From NCBI RefSeq assembly GCF_000211815.1, contig NZ_GL890828.1:21626-85625 (forward strand): DNA of 64,000 nucleotides, written 5' to 3'. The notes below the pieces were generated by a model that had not been told where the DNA came from, searched no databases, and saw only the letters and a list, made by a program, of their open reading frames with translations. Every line of letters begins with the position of its first letter. Positions within the stretch are counted from its first letter, which is position 1. Made by a program: the position numbers and the translations under genes. Origin of the DNA: Moorena producens 3L. GTDB taxonomy: Bacteria; Cyanobacteriota; Cyanobacteriia; Cyanobacteriales; Coleofasciculaceae. This document shows positions 33,611 through 42,407 of this stretch, in pieces.

Positions 33611-34258
33611 TCATAACTCAGCACTAGCTAAATCAACAGCTTTTAATTCCCCTTGCTTAAGAGTCCAGCAGCGGTCAGCAATAGGCAGTAAATCCCTAGC
33701 ATCGTGAGTCACCACTAGCAGTGTCCAGTGGGTTTTGAGTTTTGCCAGCAGATTAACTAACTGTCTTCGCATAGACCAGTCTAATCCAGCTGTTGGTTCA
33801 TCCAACATCAGTATATGGGGTTGACGAATCAGTTGTACTGCCAGAGCAAGGCGTCGCTGCTGACCACCACTCATAGCATGGGGTGAAGTATGCAGGGGGA
33901 AATCAGCCAGTCCCACTTCCCCCAAAGCATCATAAACCCTCTGTGACCCCAACTCTGGATGTCCCATCCGCAATTCTTCCAGGATAGTCTTACCACAGAA
34001 ATGCCGTTCTGGAAACTGAAACACTAATCCTGCCAGTTGGGGTAGGTGGTCGTTGGTGAGTTCAGTTTCTCCCCAAAAGATTTTTCCTGCCGTCGGCTGG
34101 GCTAATCCTGCCAAAATTTCCAATAATGTGCTTTTACCAGAACCACTAACACCAATCACTAGTCCTAATTCTTGTGGTGCTAGCTCTAGATTCAGACCCT
34201 TCAAGATCGGGGTGGAGCTAGCTGGTGGATGATAGGTTAAGTCTCTAAGATATAGCAT
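33611..34258 (-). CDS. ECF-type ABC transporter ATPase (EcfA/CbiO-like)
   Basis: A protein of 215 residues from the ATG at 34258 (MLYLRDLTYHPP); a longer reading to 34306 is possible but runs into repeats. Walker A is GVSGSGKST, the Q-loop FQFPERHFCGKTILEEL (the FQFPE motif marks energy-coupling-factor ATPases), the signature MSGGQQRRL, Walker B ILMLDEPTAGLD and the switch His VTHD. It probably energises vitamin or metal uptake with EcfT and S components encoded elsewhere; BioY at 15779 is one candidate partner. Confidence 0.85.
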   Translation of the reverse strand: MLYLRDLTYHPPASSTPILKGLNLELAPQELGLVIGVSGSGKSTLLEILAGLAQPTAGKIFWGETELTNDHLPQLAGLVFQFPERHFCGKTILEELRMGHPELGSQRVYDALGEVGLADFPLHTSPHAMSGGQQRRLALAVQLIRQPHILMLDEPTAGLDWSMRRQLVNLLAKLKTHWTLLVVTHDARDLLPIADRCWTLKQGELKAVDLASAEL

Positions 34259-34336
34259 TCCGTTCTGCCCACTCTTTCCCTTCTCCCAAAATTTTGGAGG
34301 TTTCAAAATTTCATAAACATTACTATCCTAACCACT

Positions 34337-34443
34337 CAGCTATCAGCTATCAGCTATCAGCTATCAGCTATCAGCTATCAGCTATCAGCTATCAGCTATC
34401 AGCTATCAGCTATCAGCTATCAGCTATTAGCTATCAGCTATTA
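34337..34443. repeat. AGCTATC heptamer array
   Basis: About 15 tandem AGCTATC heptamers with a few single-base variants. GGCCACGCTACGGGAATGG and CGCGTAGCG palindromes follow to 34540. No gene. Confidence 0.9.
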
Positions 34444-34590
34444 GCCTTTGGCCTTTGGGGCACGCTACGGGAATGGCCACGCTACGGGAATGGCTGACGG
34501 CTGACTGCTGACTGCTGTTCGCGTAGCGTGCGCGTAGCGCATATGCTTACTTAGGGAGTAGCCAAAAAATAAAATACCAGATTTTAGCTT

Positions 34591-34656
34591 GTAGGGTGGG
34601 CAAAAACATTTTGGTTCAAATGAGTCTTATAGATAAGATAACTTTGCCCACCCTAC
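34591..34656. repeat. GTGGGCAAA hairpin
   Basis: GTAGGGTGGGCAAA (34591) and CTTTGCCCACCCTAC (ends 34656). The loop is unrelated to the 27-30 kb copies. It lies upstream of the TPR-protein gene. Confidence 0.85.
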
Positions 34657-34785
34657 TTTAATTGGTATTTTTTTTACATGCAAGTCCCTTACTATCTTAT
34701 GCCCCAACTTCCGGTACCATGGAACCTGGCATCAAGTGCAACGTCAGTACTGAGGTTAGTAGCATATATTTTTAATATTGCCAGA

Positions 34786-35739
34786 ATGACGATGAACCAA
34801 CGGTTTCGAGCACCAAAACAGATAGTTAAAGCCTGCGTCAGCACAGCAGTTGTATTAATCGGTTTATGGGGAATGCCCACCTTGGCAGCTGATCCCTTTC
34901 GCGACAGTAATCCTCGGGACATTGATAACACTGTTCAAGATGCTTTTGACTTCTTCTTCAAGGAGGGAAACTATAAAGAGGCCGAAGCTTATCTAAAAAA
35001 ATCGGAATCTAGGCAGTCTAAAGAACCCATGACCTATGCTATGCTATCATCTCTAGCTTACTTAGATCAAGATTGGGAAACCTTCAAGAGCTACGGAACT
35101 AAAACTCTTAATAAGGCTAAGGAAATGATTGCCTCTGATCCCTTGCGAGGTAATCTTTACACAGCAGTAGGTTATTTTTTGGAAGGGGCTTACGATTTTG
35201 AAAAAGAAGGTCCCATCAGCGCCTTGACTAAATTGCAGAAAGTTTTTGAATATCTGGATGAAGCCAAAGAAATTGATCCTAATGATCCAGAGCTAAACTT
35301 GATTACAGGCTATATGGATTTAATGTTAGCAGTTAATTTACCATTTTCTGACCCATCTCAAGCCATTGACAAGTTAGAAACCTATGCTTTTCCTTCTTAT
35401 TTAGCCTATCGAGGCATTGCTGTAGGATATCGAGATTTAAAGCAATATTCTAAGGCAATAGACTATGTAGACCGGTCAATGGAAACAACACCAAGCAACC
35501 CAGATGTACTTTACCTTAAAGCACAAATTTTGCGAAAACTGGGGCAGGAAGAAAAAAGTTTATATTTTTTTAACAAAGCTTTAGAAAAACAGAATCAACT
35601 CCCAAAACGTCACGCTGCCCAAATTACTTACGAGCAGTGCAAACTTGAAAATAAACTCACAGATGGGAATAGGAATTGCTCGAAGGAACGGAATCGGATC
35701 CGGAAGCGGGGAACAGACGTGGCTCAGAAGGATGACTAA
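34786..35739 (+). CDS. Periplasmic TPR-repeat protein (Sll0314-like)
   Basis: A protein of 317 residues from the ATG at 34786; ATG 34792 is equally possible, and a longer reading frame begins at 34678. A signal peptide (KACVSTAVVLIGLWGMPTLA, then ADPFR) targets it to the periplasm. DPFRDSNPRDIDNTVQDAFD, FFFKEGNYKEAEAYLKKS and the AYRGIAVGYRDLKQYSKAID and DVLYLKAQILRKLGQEEKSL helices are TPR-like. I recall a cyanobacterial family with this start (Sll0314/Alr-type TPR protein) but no known function. The last 30 residues are very basic (RNRIRKRG). Single gene followed by heptamer arrays. Confidence 0.75.
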   Translation: MTMNQRFRAPKQIVKACVSTAVVLIGLWGMPTLAADPFRDSNPRDIDNTVQDAFDFFFKEGNYKEAEAYLKKSESRQSKEPMTYAMLSSLAYLDQDWETFKSYGTKTLNKAKEMIASDPLRGNLYTAVGYFLEGAYDFEKEGPISALTKLQKVFEYLDEAKEIDPNDPELNLITGYMDLMLAVNLPFSDPSQAIDKLETYAFPSYLAYRGIAVGYRDLKQYSKAIDYVDRSMETTPSNPDVLYLKAQILRKLGQEEKSLYFFNKALEKQNQLPKRHAAQITYEQCKLENKLTDGNRNCSKERNRIRKRGTDVAQKDD

Positions 35740-35755
35740 GTTTACTGTTGAAGGT

Positions 35756-36045
35756 TTAAGGTTTAGAGGTTGAAGGTTGAAGGTTGAAGGTTGAAGGTTG
35801 ACTAAGTTGAAGGTTGAAGGTTGAAGGTTGACTAAGTTGAAGGTTGAAGGTTGAAGGTTGAAGGTTGAAGGTTGAACGCGATGGACGAAGTCCCGCTTTC
35901 AGCGAACCCGTGGCCTATTGGCCAAGGTTGTTCGCCTTTAGGGTTCGGTATAGGGTAGGTTGAAGGTTAACTAAGTTGAAGGTTGAACGCGATGGACGAA
36001 GTCCCGCTTTCAGCGAACCCGTGGCCTATTGGCCAAGGTTAAAAG
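35756..36045. repeat. GGTTGAA heptamer arrays and a duplicated 55-bp palindrome block
   Basis: Arrays of GGTTGAA with GACTAAGTTGAA interruptions (35763-35875 and 35956-35985). A block starting ACGCGATGGACGAAGTCCCG and ending GTGGCCTATTGGCCAAGGTT occurs twice (about 35876-35932 and 35985-36040). No gene. Confidence 0.85.
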
Positions 36046-36251
36046 TAAACTGTAAATAGTTAACTGCATTTTTTTCAAAAAAACAGTAGGGGCATTCGTT
36101 GTGGGTGCTCCTATGGCAATCCTATAGGATTAGTGAACAGTGACAGGTCTTACTCAGAACTCAGCAGTATATTTAAGGGAAGTCTTGTTCACGAGTGAAT
36201 CTTGATCAGGTATAATCCCTGTGTTAAAGAATTCGGGATTGTCCTTGACTT

Positions 36252-36578
36252 ATGGTTCGCCTCAAGATAATTAACAAGTTCGATAGCAGTTTTGTCCTAG
36301 CTCCAGAAGCCCGAGACCAGTTATTTGCTTTACTAACCGGGGAAAACTTCTTGGCTCAAGTAGCTGAAGCGGCTCAAGCTGAAAGGGTTGAGTTTACTGA
36401 ATTACTGTTTAAACCAGTTCCCTACACCACTTCAACCCCTAAGGGAATGCCAGCGGAATATGAGCAGTATCAAGAATCTGATGATTATATCATCATTAAT
36501 GTACCTCCTAACTTCATGTTCAAAGCCAAAATCTTTAATCCCAGTCGCCTGTGTGGGATTTATCGCAAATTTCAATAA
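36252..36578 (+). CDS. Hypothetical protein, 108 residues
   Basis: A soluble protein of 108 residues (MVRLKIINKFDSSFVLAPEA...), ATG start without a strong ribosome-binding site. It has an alpha/beta-looking composition with a hydrophobic strand YIIINVPPNFMFKAKIF near the end. No family recognised. It lies 36 bp upstream of the GIY-YIG gene, so it is likely in one unit with it and carA. Confidence 0.6.
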   Translation: MVRLKIINKFDSSFVLAPEARDQLFALLTGENFLAQVAEAAQAERVEFTELLFKPVPYTTSTPKGMPAEYEQYQESDDYIIINVPPNFMFKAKIFNPSRLCGIYRKFQ

Positions 36579-36614
36579 AATTTAGTTTTTAATCTTATTT
36601 TTTAATCCCATCCC

Positions 36615-37157
36615 ATGCTCACCTCTGATAATCAAATTCCATCTCTGAAGGATTTAGAATTTATTCCCTATCTGGATGAAACGGGAAATATACCAGAATT
36701 TTTACAAAAAAAGATTGGTGTATACGCAATTTTTGACCAAGATAAAACGCTGAAATTTGTGAATTATTCCCGAGATGTATATATCAGCATCAAACAACAT
36801 TTAGTTCGTCAGCATCACTCCTGCTATTGGCTAAAAGTAGAAACGATTGAAAAACCTGACCGGAGTCGATTAGAAACGATTCGTAAGGCATGGATTGAAG
36901 ATAATGGTGTGATCCCGGTGGGAAATGGAGAGCAGGAAAATCTGTGGATCCAGCCCATTGATGCTAAAGTGACAATGACTGAAGCAGAGCAATTAGACTA
37001 TGAGCAAAGTGAGGAATTAGCAAAAATTAAGATTCTCAAGAAAATTGCTCGGAGAGTTGAAGCTAAAATTAAAGATGAGCTAGAATCCCGAGGGGTAAAG
37101 ACTGAAATTCGCTTCAATCCTAAGCTTAAAGAAAAGGGTTTACTTGACATAAAATGA
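36615..37157 (+). CDS. GIY-YIG-like nuclease family protein
   Basis: A protein of 180 residues. KIGVYAIFDQDKTLKFVNYS and RDVYISIKQHLVRQH correspond to the GIY and YIG strands, here degenerate (GVYAI and VNYS), with the following R-D and the helix of the fold. In cyanobacteria such proteins are annotated as GIY-YIG nucleases; catalysis is uncertain because the second motif is altered. The C-terminal 50 residues are a charged helix. The stop overlaps the carA start by 4 bp (ATGA), so the two are translationally coupled. Confidence 0.65.
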   Translation: MLTSDNQIPSLKDLEFIPYLDETGNIPEFLQKKIGVYAIFDQDKTLKFVNYSRDVYISIKQHLVRQHHSCYWLKVETIEKPDRSRLETIRKAWIEDNGVIPVGNGEQENLWIQPIDAKVTMTEAEQLDYEQSEELAKIKILKKIARRVEAKIKDELESRGVKTEIRFNPKLKEKGLLDIK

Positions 37158-38311
37158 CTATCTCAACGGCTCATCCAGCTCTGCTAGTTCTCGCTGATGG
37201 CACAACTTACCAAGGCTGGTCTTTCGGAGCGACTGGTACAACCATTGGTGAAGTAGTGTTTAACACTGCCATGACGGGTTATCAAGAGGTGGTGACAGAC
37301 CCCAGCTACTGCGGTCAAATTGTGACCTTCACCTATCCAGAATTAGGCAATACTGGTGTTAACCCCTCCGATCAAGAATCTGCTCATCCTCAAATCCGAG
37401 GGGCAATTGCCCGTAACATCTGCTACCGGCCCAGTAACTGGCGCTCTACCCAGTCCTTGCCCGATTATCTTGCGGAACACAACATCCCAGGAATTTACGG
37501 CATAGATACAAGGGCATTAACCCGCAAAATACGCTCCATTGGTGCGATAAACGGTGCCATTTCCACAGAAATCCTTGACTCCGCTGAATTATTGTCCGAA
37601 GTGCAAGGGGCTCCGAGTATGGCAGGATTAAATCTAGTTAAAGAAGTGAGCACTCACAAGGTTTACCAATGGTCTGATCCTACGGAAGCCAATTGGGAGT
37701 TCGGTCCTGGGGTTGATGGAGTGGAAAAGGACAAGCCTTTGACAGTTGTTGCGATCGATTTTGGGATTAAACGTAATATTCTCAAGCGTCTAGCGAGCTA
37801 CAATTGTCGGGTAATTGTCGTCCCTGCTAATACACCGCCAGAAGAAATTGCTAAGTATAATCCCGATGGGATATTTCTGTCCAATGGACCAGGGGATCCG
37901 GCGGTAGTACTCGAAGGCATCTCAACCACCAAAGCCTTATTGGAGCGTCAGCAACCTATTTTTGGCATCTGCATGGGACATCAGATTCTTGGTCTTGCCC
38001 TAGGAGCCCAGACCTTTAAACTTAAATTTGGTCACCGAGGTTTGAATCACCCAGCCGGTTTGCAGCAAATGGTGGAAATTACTAGCCAAAACCATGGTTT
38101 TGCTATTGATCCCGATACCTTAGGCACGGAGGTGGAAGTTACTCACCTAAATCTCAATGACCGCACTGTGGCAGGGTTGCGTCACAAATCCTTACCGTTC
38201 TTCTCAGTACAGTATCACCCAGAGGCTAGTCCTGGTCCTCACGATGCTGACTATTTATTTCAGCAGTTTGTCGAGCTGATGCGTTCGCGTAGCGGCGACC
38301 CAGGAGCATAG
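37154..38311 (+). CDS. carA: Carbamoyl-phosphate synthase, small (glutaminase) subunit
   Basis: It releases ammonia from glutamine for the large subunit CarB, feeding arginine and pyrimidine synthesis. It has 385 residues. The N-terminal CPSase small-chain domain has GEVVFNTAMTGYQEVVTDPS. The class I amidotransferase domain has the nucleophile Cys273 in FGICMGHQILGLALG and the His/Glu pair in SVQYHPEASPGPHD. The C-terminus RSRSGDPGA is encoded by GCGTTCGCGTAGCGGCGACC, a palindrome used intergenically elsewhere, so the last few residues look repeat-derived. It overlaps the GIY-YIG gene by 4 bp. carB is not in the window. Confidence 0.96.
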   Translation: MTISTAHPALLVLADGTTYQGWSFGATGTTIGEVVFNTAMTGYQEVVTDPSYCGQIVTFTYPELGNTGVNPSDQESAHPQIRGAIARNICYRPSNWRSTQSLPDYLAEHNIPGIYGIDTRALTRKIRSIGAINGAISTEILDSAELLSEVQGAPSMAGLNLVKEVSTHKVYQWSDPTEANWEFGPGVDGVEKDKPLTVVAIDFGIKRNILKRLASYNCRVIVVPANTPPEEIAKYNPDGIFLSNGPGDPAVVLEGISTTKALLERQQPIFGICMGHQILGLALGAQTFKLKFGHRGLNHPAGLQQMVEITSQNHGFAIDPDTLGTEVEVTHLNLNDRTVAGLRHKSLPFFSVQYHPEASPGPHDADYLFQQFVELMRSRSGDPGA

Positions 38312-38599
38312 CGCCCAATAGTCAATGCCAAACCCCAACTGTAGGGTGAGCGGGTGTGGGGCTATAGAATAACCCCTGCATTGCCAGCAAACCAAGAAAT
38401 CTGCTTCAGTTATAATTAATCGGTTACAATTGCGGCTGGCTTAATTTTACCCTACCGCTACACCCGGTTACCCTACCCCCATTACTCTGATACTGTTGTA
38501 TAATCTAATATTGACGTTGTTTTAGCCCCTTGAGGTGCTAACCAACAAAAAAAGGTATGGTGATAGGGCGCGTGTATCAACGGTAGCCAAGTCATCAAT

Positions 38600-38629
38600 C
38601 TACTGTCACAGTAGTCAACTTGACAGTAG
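38600..38629 (+). promoter_or_regulatory. Stem-loop in the leader of the STAS gene
   Basis: CTACTGTCA (38600-38608) and TGACAGTAG (38621-38629) form a perfect 9-bp stem with a 12-nt loop, about 46 nt before the ribosome-binding site. It may be a 5' untranslated-region structure or a regulator site. The rest of 38312-38599 shows no gene. Confidence 0.5.
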
Positions 38630-38675
38630 AAGTATTAAATTATTGATATTTATAAGCTATATCTAGGAGGGTGTT

Positions 38676-39044
38676 ATTCCTGAACAACTAACCCTTACAG
38701 TCAGTTTAAGGGGCACTCGCCAAGTCGAGTCAAATTATCAAATTTTCCGCCTTACTGGATTGCTAGATGCCTTTTCGGAATCTACTCTCCGTAACGTTAT
38801 TGGCAAATGTATTGATGAAGGTCCAGCGCATATTATTCTGGACTTATCTAAAATTGATTTTGTCGATAGCTCTGGTTTGGGTGCTTTGGTGCAGCTAGTA
38901 AAGAAAGCTCAAACTGCTAAAGGAAGTCTACAAGTCGTGACCAATCCCCGGGTGACTCAAACTGTGAAACTAGTGCGCCTAGAAAAATTTCTCTCCCTGC
39001 AAGATTCTCTGGCGGTAGCTGAGGAGAACGTCAAGGGTAAATGA
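38676..39044 (+). CDS. STAS-domain anti-sigma factor antagonist, apparent ATT start
   Basis: It is a partner-switching protein of the SpoIIAA/RsbV type, which binds anti-sigma factors when unphosphorylated. Core motifs are FRLTGLLDAFSESTLRNVIG, HIILDLSKIDFVDSSGLGAL with the phosphorylatable Ser in DSSGLG, and VTQTVKLVRLEKFLSL. The first canonical start (TTG at 38760) would remove the first strands of the domain. In the same frame, homologous-looking sequence (PEQLTLTVSLRGTRQVESNY) extends back to ATT at 38676, exactly 5 nt after AGGAGG, and a TAG at 38664 closes the frame. ATT is therefore the most likely start, giving 122 residues. A strong terminator follows. Confidence 0.8.
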   Translation: MPEQLTLTVSLRGTRQVESNYQIFRLTGLLDAFSESTLRNVIGKCIDEGPAHIILDLSKIDFVDSSGLGALVQLVKKAQTAKGSLQVVTNPRVTQTVKLVRLEKFLSLQDSLAVAEENVKGK

Positions 39045-39055
39045 CAAAATCGTTG

Positions 39056-39084
39056 GTGATGGCGGGGACAAAACCCGCCATCAC
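39056..39084 (+). terminator. Terminator of the STAS gene
   Basis: GTGATGGCGGG (39056-39066) and CCCGCCATCAC (39074-39084) form a perfect 11-bp stem with loop GACAAAA, followed by TTTCTC, 11 nt after the stop codon. Confidence 0.75.
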
Positions 39085-39221
39085 TTTCTCAGCAGTGGGG
39101 AATCGGTGAGAGTTGAGTGTGATTAACTTGCCTTTTAGTCAATGTATTGAATACTCGAAGCAGAAATTGTGGAAGGATGTCAAATTTGCTCTAATAAACA
39201 AAAGACCGTGATACCCCAAAG

Positions 39222-39710
39222 ATGGCTCAAACAGATGCACAATTAGACCCCTTGGAAGAGGATAGCCATGGCGGTGGAACTGACTCTATAGTATTGTGGA
39301 CAGAGTTTCGATTTAGGCAATTCATGGCGAAAGTTGATCAAATTGCCAAAATTCAACAGATTTCCCCAGCATCCTTGGCATATATAGGAGATGCTGTTTA
39401 TGAACTTTACATCCGAACCCACTATCTGCTACCACCGAGGCGAATCTGTGACTATCATAACCAGGTAGTGGCTCATGTGAGAGCAGAAAGCCAAGCTAAG
39501 ATTTTGCGATCGCTTGAACCTTACCTAACTGCTTCTGAAAAAGACGTTTTACGGCGCGGACGGAATGCTGCCACAAAGACCCCCCGGCGTCTCAATCGAG
39601 AAATCTATCAACAAGCTAGTAGCTTAGAAACCTTACTGGGATACCTCTACCTTACTGATACTCAACGGTTGACCCAGTTATTGGCTCATCTAAAACTCGA
39701 CAGCCCATAA
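39222..39710 (+). CDS. mrnC: Mini-ribonuclease 3
   Basis: An RNase III catalytic domain without the double-stranded RNA-binding domain, used for 23S rRNA maturation. It has 162 residues. The signature ASLAYIGDAVYELYIRTHYL contains the catalytic Asp, followed by RAESQAKIL and LRRGRNA; ETLLGYLYL holds the second acidic residue. The 30 N-terminal residues are acidic and unconserved. rlmB follows 14 bp downstream, a typical pairing of rRNA-processing genes. Confidence 0.93.
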   Translation: MAQTDAQLDPLEEDSHGGGTDSIVLWTEFRFRQFMAKVDQIAKIQQISPASLAYIGDAVYELYIRTHYLLPPRRICDYHNQVVAHVRAESQAKILRSLEPYLTASEKDVLRRGRNAATKTPRRLNREIYQQASSLETLLGYLYLTDTQRLTQLLAHLKLDSP

Positions 39711-39724
39711 ACCCTTATTCTATT

Positions 39725-40768
39725 ATGGCTAATCAAAACCCCTCCTCTGATTCCTCCTCTGATGCTTCTGGCCAGATCAAGTTAGGGAAGTCCTCTGATC
39801 GGCAAGGTGAGAATAAAAAATTATCTCCTTCGACCCCAGGCAATTCTCAAAAGAACGGGAAACCCCCTCGAAAGAACTACCACTCTAGAAAGCCACGGGC
39901 AAAACATTCCCATCACTCCGAGGAAACTCAGCCGAAGCAGCATGGGTACCCTAAGTCAAAACTTGTAAGTAGCACAGAAGAAGAGAGTGACTTAATCTAC
40001 GGGCGTCATTCAGTTATAGCAGCTCTCCAAAACCAGCACCAGCTAAACCGAGTTTGGATTATTTCCCAGCTGCGTTACGATCCTCGCTTTCACTCCTTAC
40101 TGGTTCAAGCCAAGGCCAACGGTACAGTAATTGATGAAGTAGCACCAAAACGCCTGAGCCAAATTACTAAAGGTGGTAACCATCAGGGTGTGGCAGCTCA
40201 AATAGCATCTTACAACTACATAGATTTAAATGACTTAATTGACAAAGCAAAATGGGCAACTGAGCAGCCAGTTTTATTGGCTTGTGATGGCATTAATGAT
40301 CCTCAAAATTTAGGGGCGATTATTCGTACGGCAGAAGCTCTAGGGGCTCAAGGCTTAGTAATACCCCAACGTCGAGCTGTTGGTGTCACCTCAACTGTGA
40401 GGAAAGTGGCAGCAGGAGCTCTAGAAACCTTTCCTATTGCCAGAGTTGTCAATCTCAGTAATGCCCTAGAGCAGTTGAAAACTGCGGGCTTTTGGATTTA
40501 CGGAACTGCTGCTGGCACTGGTAAACTTTTACACAAAGTTGATTTGACTGGTTCAGTAGTATTAGTAATAGGTTCAGAGGGGAATGGTTTAAGCCTAAGG
40601 TCACAAAGCTGCTGTGACATGTTAATTTCAATTCCATTACAGGGTAAGACCCCTAGCCTCAATGCCTCAGCAGCAACTGCTATGGTGTTATATGAAACCT
40701 ATCGGCAGCGTTGGTCAGATTTACTGTATATCGATAGTACTTCCAATGAACAGATTGTAAAACAATAA
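39725..40768 (+). CDS. rlmB: 23S rRNA 2'-O-ribose methyltransferase RlmB (SpoU family)
   Basis: It methylates G2251 (E. coli numbering) of 23S rRNA. It has 347 residues: about 95 residues of Lys/Ser/Pro-rich disordered leader, then the substrate-binding domain (LIYGRHSVIAAL) and the SPOUT domain. SPOUT motifs are DPQNLGAIIRTAEALGAQGL, VLVIGSEGNGLS and ISIPLQGKTPSLNASAATAM, which form the SAM-binding knot. The long leader is common in cyanobacterial RlmB. Same operon as mrnC. Confidence 0.95.
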   Translation: MANQNPSSDSSSDASGQIKLGKSSDRQGENKKLSPSTPGNSQKNGKPPRKNYHSRKPRAKHSHHSEETQPKQHGYPKSKLVSSTEEESDLIYGRHSVIAALQNQHQLNRVWIISQLRYDPRFHSLLVQAKANGTVIDEVAPKRLSQITKGGNHQGVAAQIASYNYIDLNDLIDKAKWATEQPVLLACDGINDPQNLGAIIRTAEALGAQGLVIPQRRAVGVTSTVRKVAAGALETFPIARVVNLSNALEQLKTAGFWIYGTAAGTGKLLHKVDLTGSVVLVIGSEGNGLSLRSQSCCDMLISIPLQGKTPSLNASAATAMVLYETYRQRWSDLLYIDSTSNEQIVKQ

Positions 40769-40847
40769 AACTAAAGTAAATGGAGGATAAAAAGGTTTAA
40801 AAGCCGATTAAATTAACAGAGATTATCCTTGAAACTAGGTAGATTTC

Positions 40848-41132
40848 ATGAAAGAAGCCTTAATCAAAATCTTCGACGTCTTAGGGTTAGCGTTTTGGGT
40901 GGAAATCATCACCGAAACCCCCAAGTGTACCTACTACTTTGGACCCTTTGTTAACCAGCAGGAGGCTCAGGCTGCCAAATATGGATACATTGAAGACTTA
41001 GAAGATGAAGGAGCTCAAGGCATTATAGTAACTCTCAAACGCTGCAAACCCACTAGACTAACAATTTTTGATGAGTTGCCAGAACAAACTGAGCTAGACG
41101 ATTTGTCTAGCTTGAGTAAGCCGATTGTTTGA
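40848..41132 (+). CDS. DUF1816 domain protein
   Basis: A protein of 94 residues. FWVEIITETPKCTYYFGPF and QEAQAAKYGYIEDLEDEGAQ are the DUF1816 hallmarks; the domain is found in cyanobacteria, including as short proteins. The start is an ATG with weak upstream signals. It lies 79 bp after rlmB in the same direction. Function unknown. Confidence 0.8.
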   Translation: MKEALIKIFDVLGLAFWVEIITETPKCTYYFGPFVNQQEAQAAKYGYIEDLEDEGAQGIIVTLKRCKPTRLTIFDELPEQTELDDLSSLSKPIV

Positions 41133-41171
41133 GAAAGGATGATTCCGCAGTTACTAACCTACTGAGGTCAT

Positions 41172-41741
41172 TTAAAGCGGCAAAGCTAACTCAAAGTTAG
41201 GCAGAATAGTTTCCCCTGACAAAGTAACAGGAAATTTAGCAGTTTCAACAGCTTGATTGGGACGATATATTTCAACCTCTTTGCTCTGGGGGTTAATTAA
41301 CCAGCCTAAACATAAACCACTGTTCAAATATTCTTGCATCTTTTCCTGTAGAGGCTTGAGGGAATCAGTGCGAGACCGTAGTTCAATTACAAAGTCCGGA
41401 CAAATGGGGGGAAATCCCTCCTGTTGTTCAGGGGTTAAACTTTCCCAACGGTCTAGCCTGATCCAAGCAGCATCAGGGGATCGATCTCCTCCATTGGGTA
41501 AGCGAAAAATAGTTGAGGAGCTAAACACTTGACCTAGTTTGGTTTGATTATTCCATAACCACAACAGACTGATTAGACTTGCTTCTCGATTTCCGCTACA
41601 TCCGCCTACAGGTGGCATGATGATTAGCTCTCCTTTGGCATTACGCTCAAGTTGTAGATTTTGATTCGCCTGACATAGATTGTGGAATTGTTGATCGCTT
41701 AGGTTGACTCTCTCTAGGTTAAGAACAACAGGCTGCATCAT
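41172..41741 (-). CDS. Uma2-family putative endonuclease
   Basis: A protein of 189 residues. The blocks NLERVNLSDQQFHNLCQANQ, GELIIMPPVGGCSGNREASL, SPDAAWIRLDRWESL with the catalytic-type P-D, FVIELRSRTDSLKPLQEKM and LGWLINPQSKEVEIYRP are standard for the long Uma2 subfamily. It is convergent with the DUF1816 gene. Confidence 0.9.
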   Translation of the reverse strand: MMQPVVLNLERVNLSDQQFHNLCQANQNLQLERNAKGELIIMPPVGGCSGNREASLISLLWLWNNQTKLGQVFSSSTIFRLPNGGDRSPDAAWIRLDRWESLTPEQQEGFPPICPDFVIELRSRTDSLKPLQEKMQEYLNSGLCLGWLINPQSKEVEIYRPNQAVETAKFPVTLSGETILPNFELALPL

Positions 41742-41869
41742 GACTGTCTCCTTAGTGGAATGATTAATATCAAGTCAGGTTGAATACCCATAATTACAGG
41801 GAGGCTGGGAAGTGTGGGGAGATGGGGAGATCTCATAAGGGTAGGTTTTTTACAAAGACCTCAGGTGTG

Positions 41870-41904
41870 GGGCGTGGGGTGTAGGGTGTGGGGTGTGGGG
41901 GTTC
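41870..41904. repeat. GTGGGGT heptamer array
   Basis: Five GTGGGGT-like heptamers (GTGGGGC, GTGGGGT, GTAGGGT and variants) upstream of the small gene at 41984. Confidence 0.7.
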
Positions 41905-41983
41905 CAAGTATAGTTAGCATGTGATGGAAATTTGGTATACAATTACGTGGAGTTTTTAGCAAGCAAAAATACTTAGTATAAAG

Positions 41984-42199
41984 ATGTTAACTTCTTCCGA
42001 TCATATGACAGATTTATCCAATGCCCACTGGCAGAGCAATTCCCGTTCTGTTGTCACTGCTGACCCCCAGGTGAAGAAATTGATGACATCAGTTTATGGG
42101 GTTGACCAGCAAGTAAAGTACCTTCACTTACAGGCAGAAGTTGAATCCCTCTGGCAGCAGCAGCAATTACTCAAGCAACAACGGTTGGTTTTGAGTTGA
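41984..42199 (+). CDS. Small conserved cyanobacterial protein
   Basis: A protein of 71 residues (or 64 from the in-frame ATG at 42005). The central segment VKKLMTSVYGVDQQVKYLHL and QAEVESLWQQQQLLKQQR forms an amphipathic, coiled-coil-like helix. I recall short cyanobacterial proteins with this segment but no function. Upstream 41742-41983 holds a promoter-like AT-rich tract and a GTGGGGT array. Two GTGGGCAAA hairpins follow. Confidence 0.65.
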   Translation: MLTSSDHMTDLSNAHWQSNSRSVVTADPQVKKLMTSVYGVDQQVKYLHLQAEVESLWQQQQLLKQQRLVLS

Positions 42200-42214
42200 A
42201 CAAACTTCGCGGCA

Positions 42215-42372
42215 TTTGCCCACCAGATCTAAAAGTAGGGTGGGCAAAGTTAATGGCTCTATAATTCTCACAAGAACCAAACGGTTTTTGCCCACCAGAT
42301 CTAAAAGTAGGGTGGGCAAAGTTAATGGCTCTATAATTCTCACAAGAACCAAACGGTTTTTGCCCACCCTAC
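42215..42372. repeat. Tandem GTGGGCAAA hairpins
   Basis: The unit TTTGCCCACCAGATCTAAAA and GTAGGGTGGGCAAAGTTAATGG (79 bp in all) occurs twice head to tail, closed by TTTTTGCCCACCCTAC. Open frames over it are not genes. Confidence 0.85.
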
Positions 42373-42407
42373 AAGCTAAAAACTTTCTGTTTATTGAGCA
42401 AGAAAAA

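Noticed and set aside
34294..34497. Open frame reading repeated SAISYQL
   Set aside because: Translation of the AGCTATC heptamer array.
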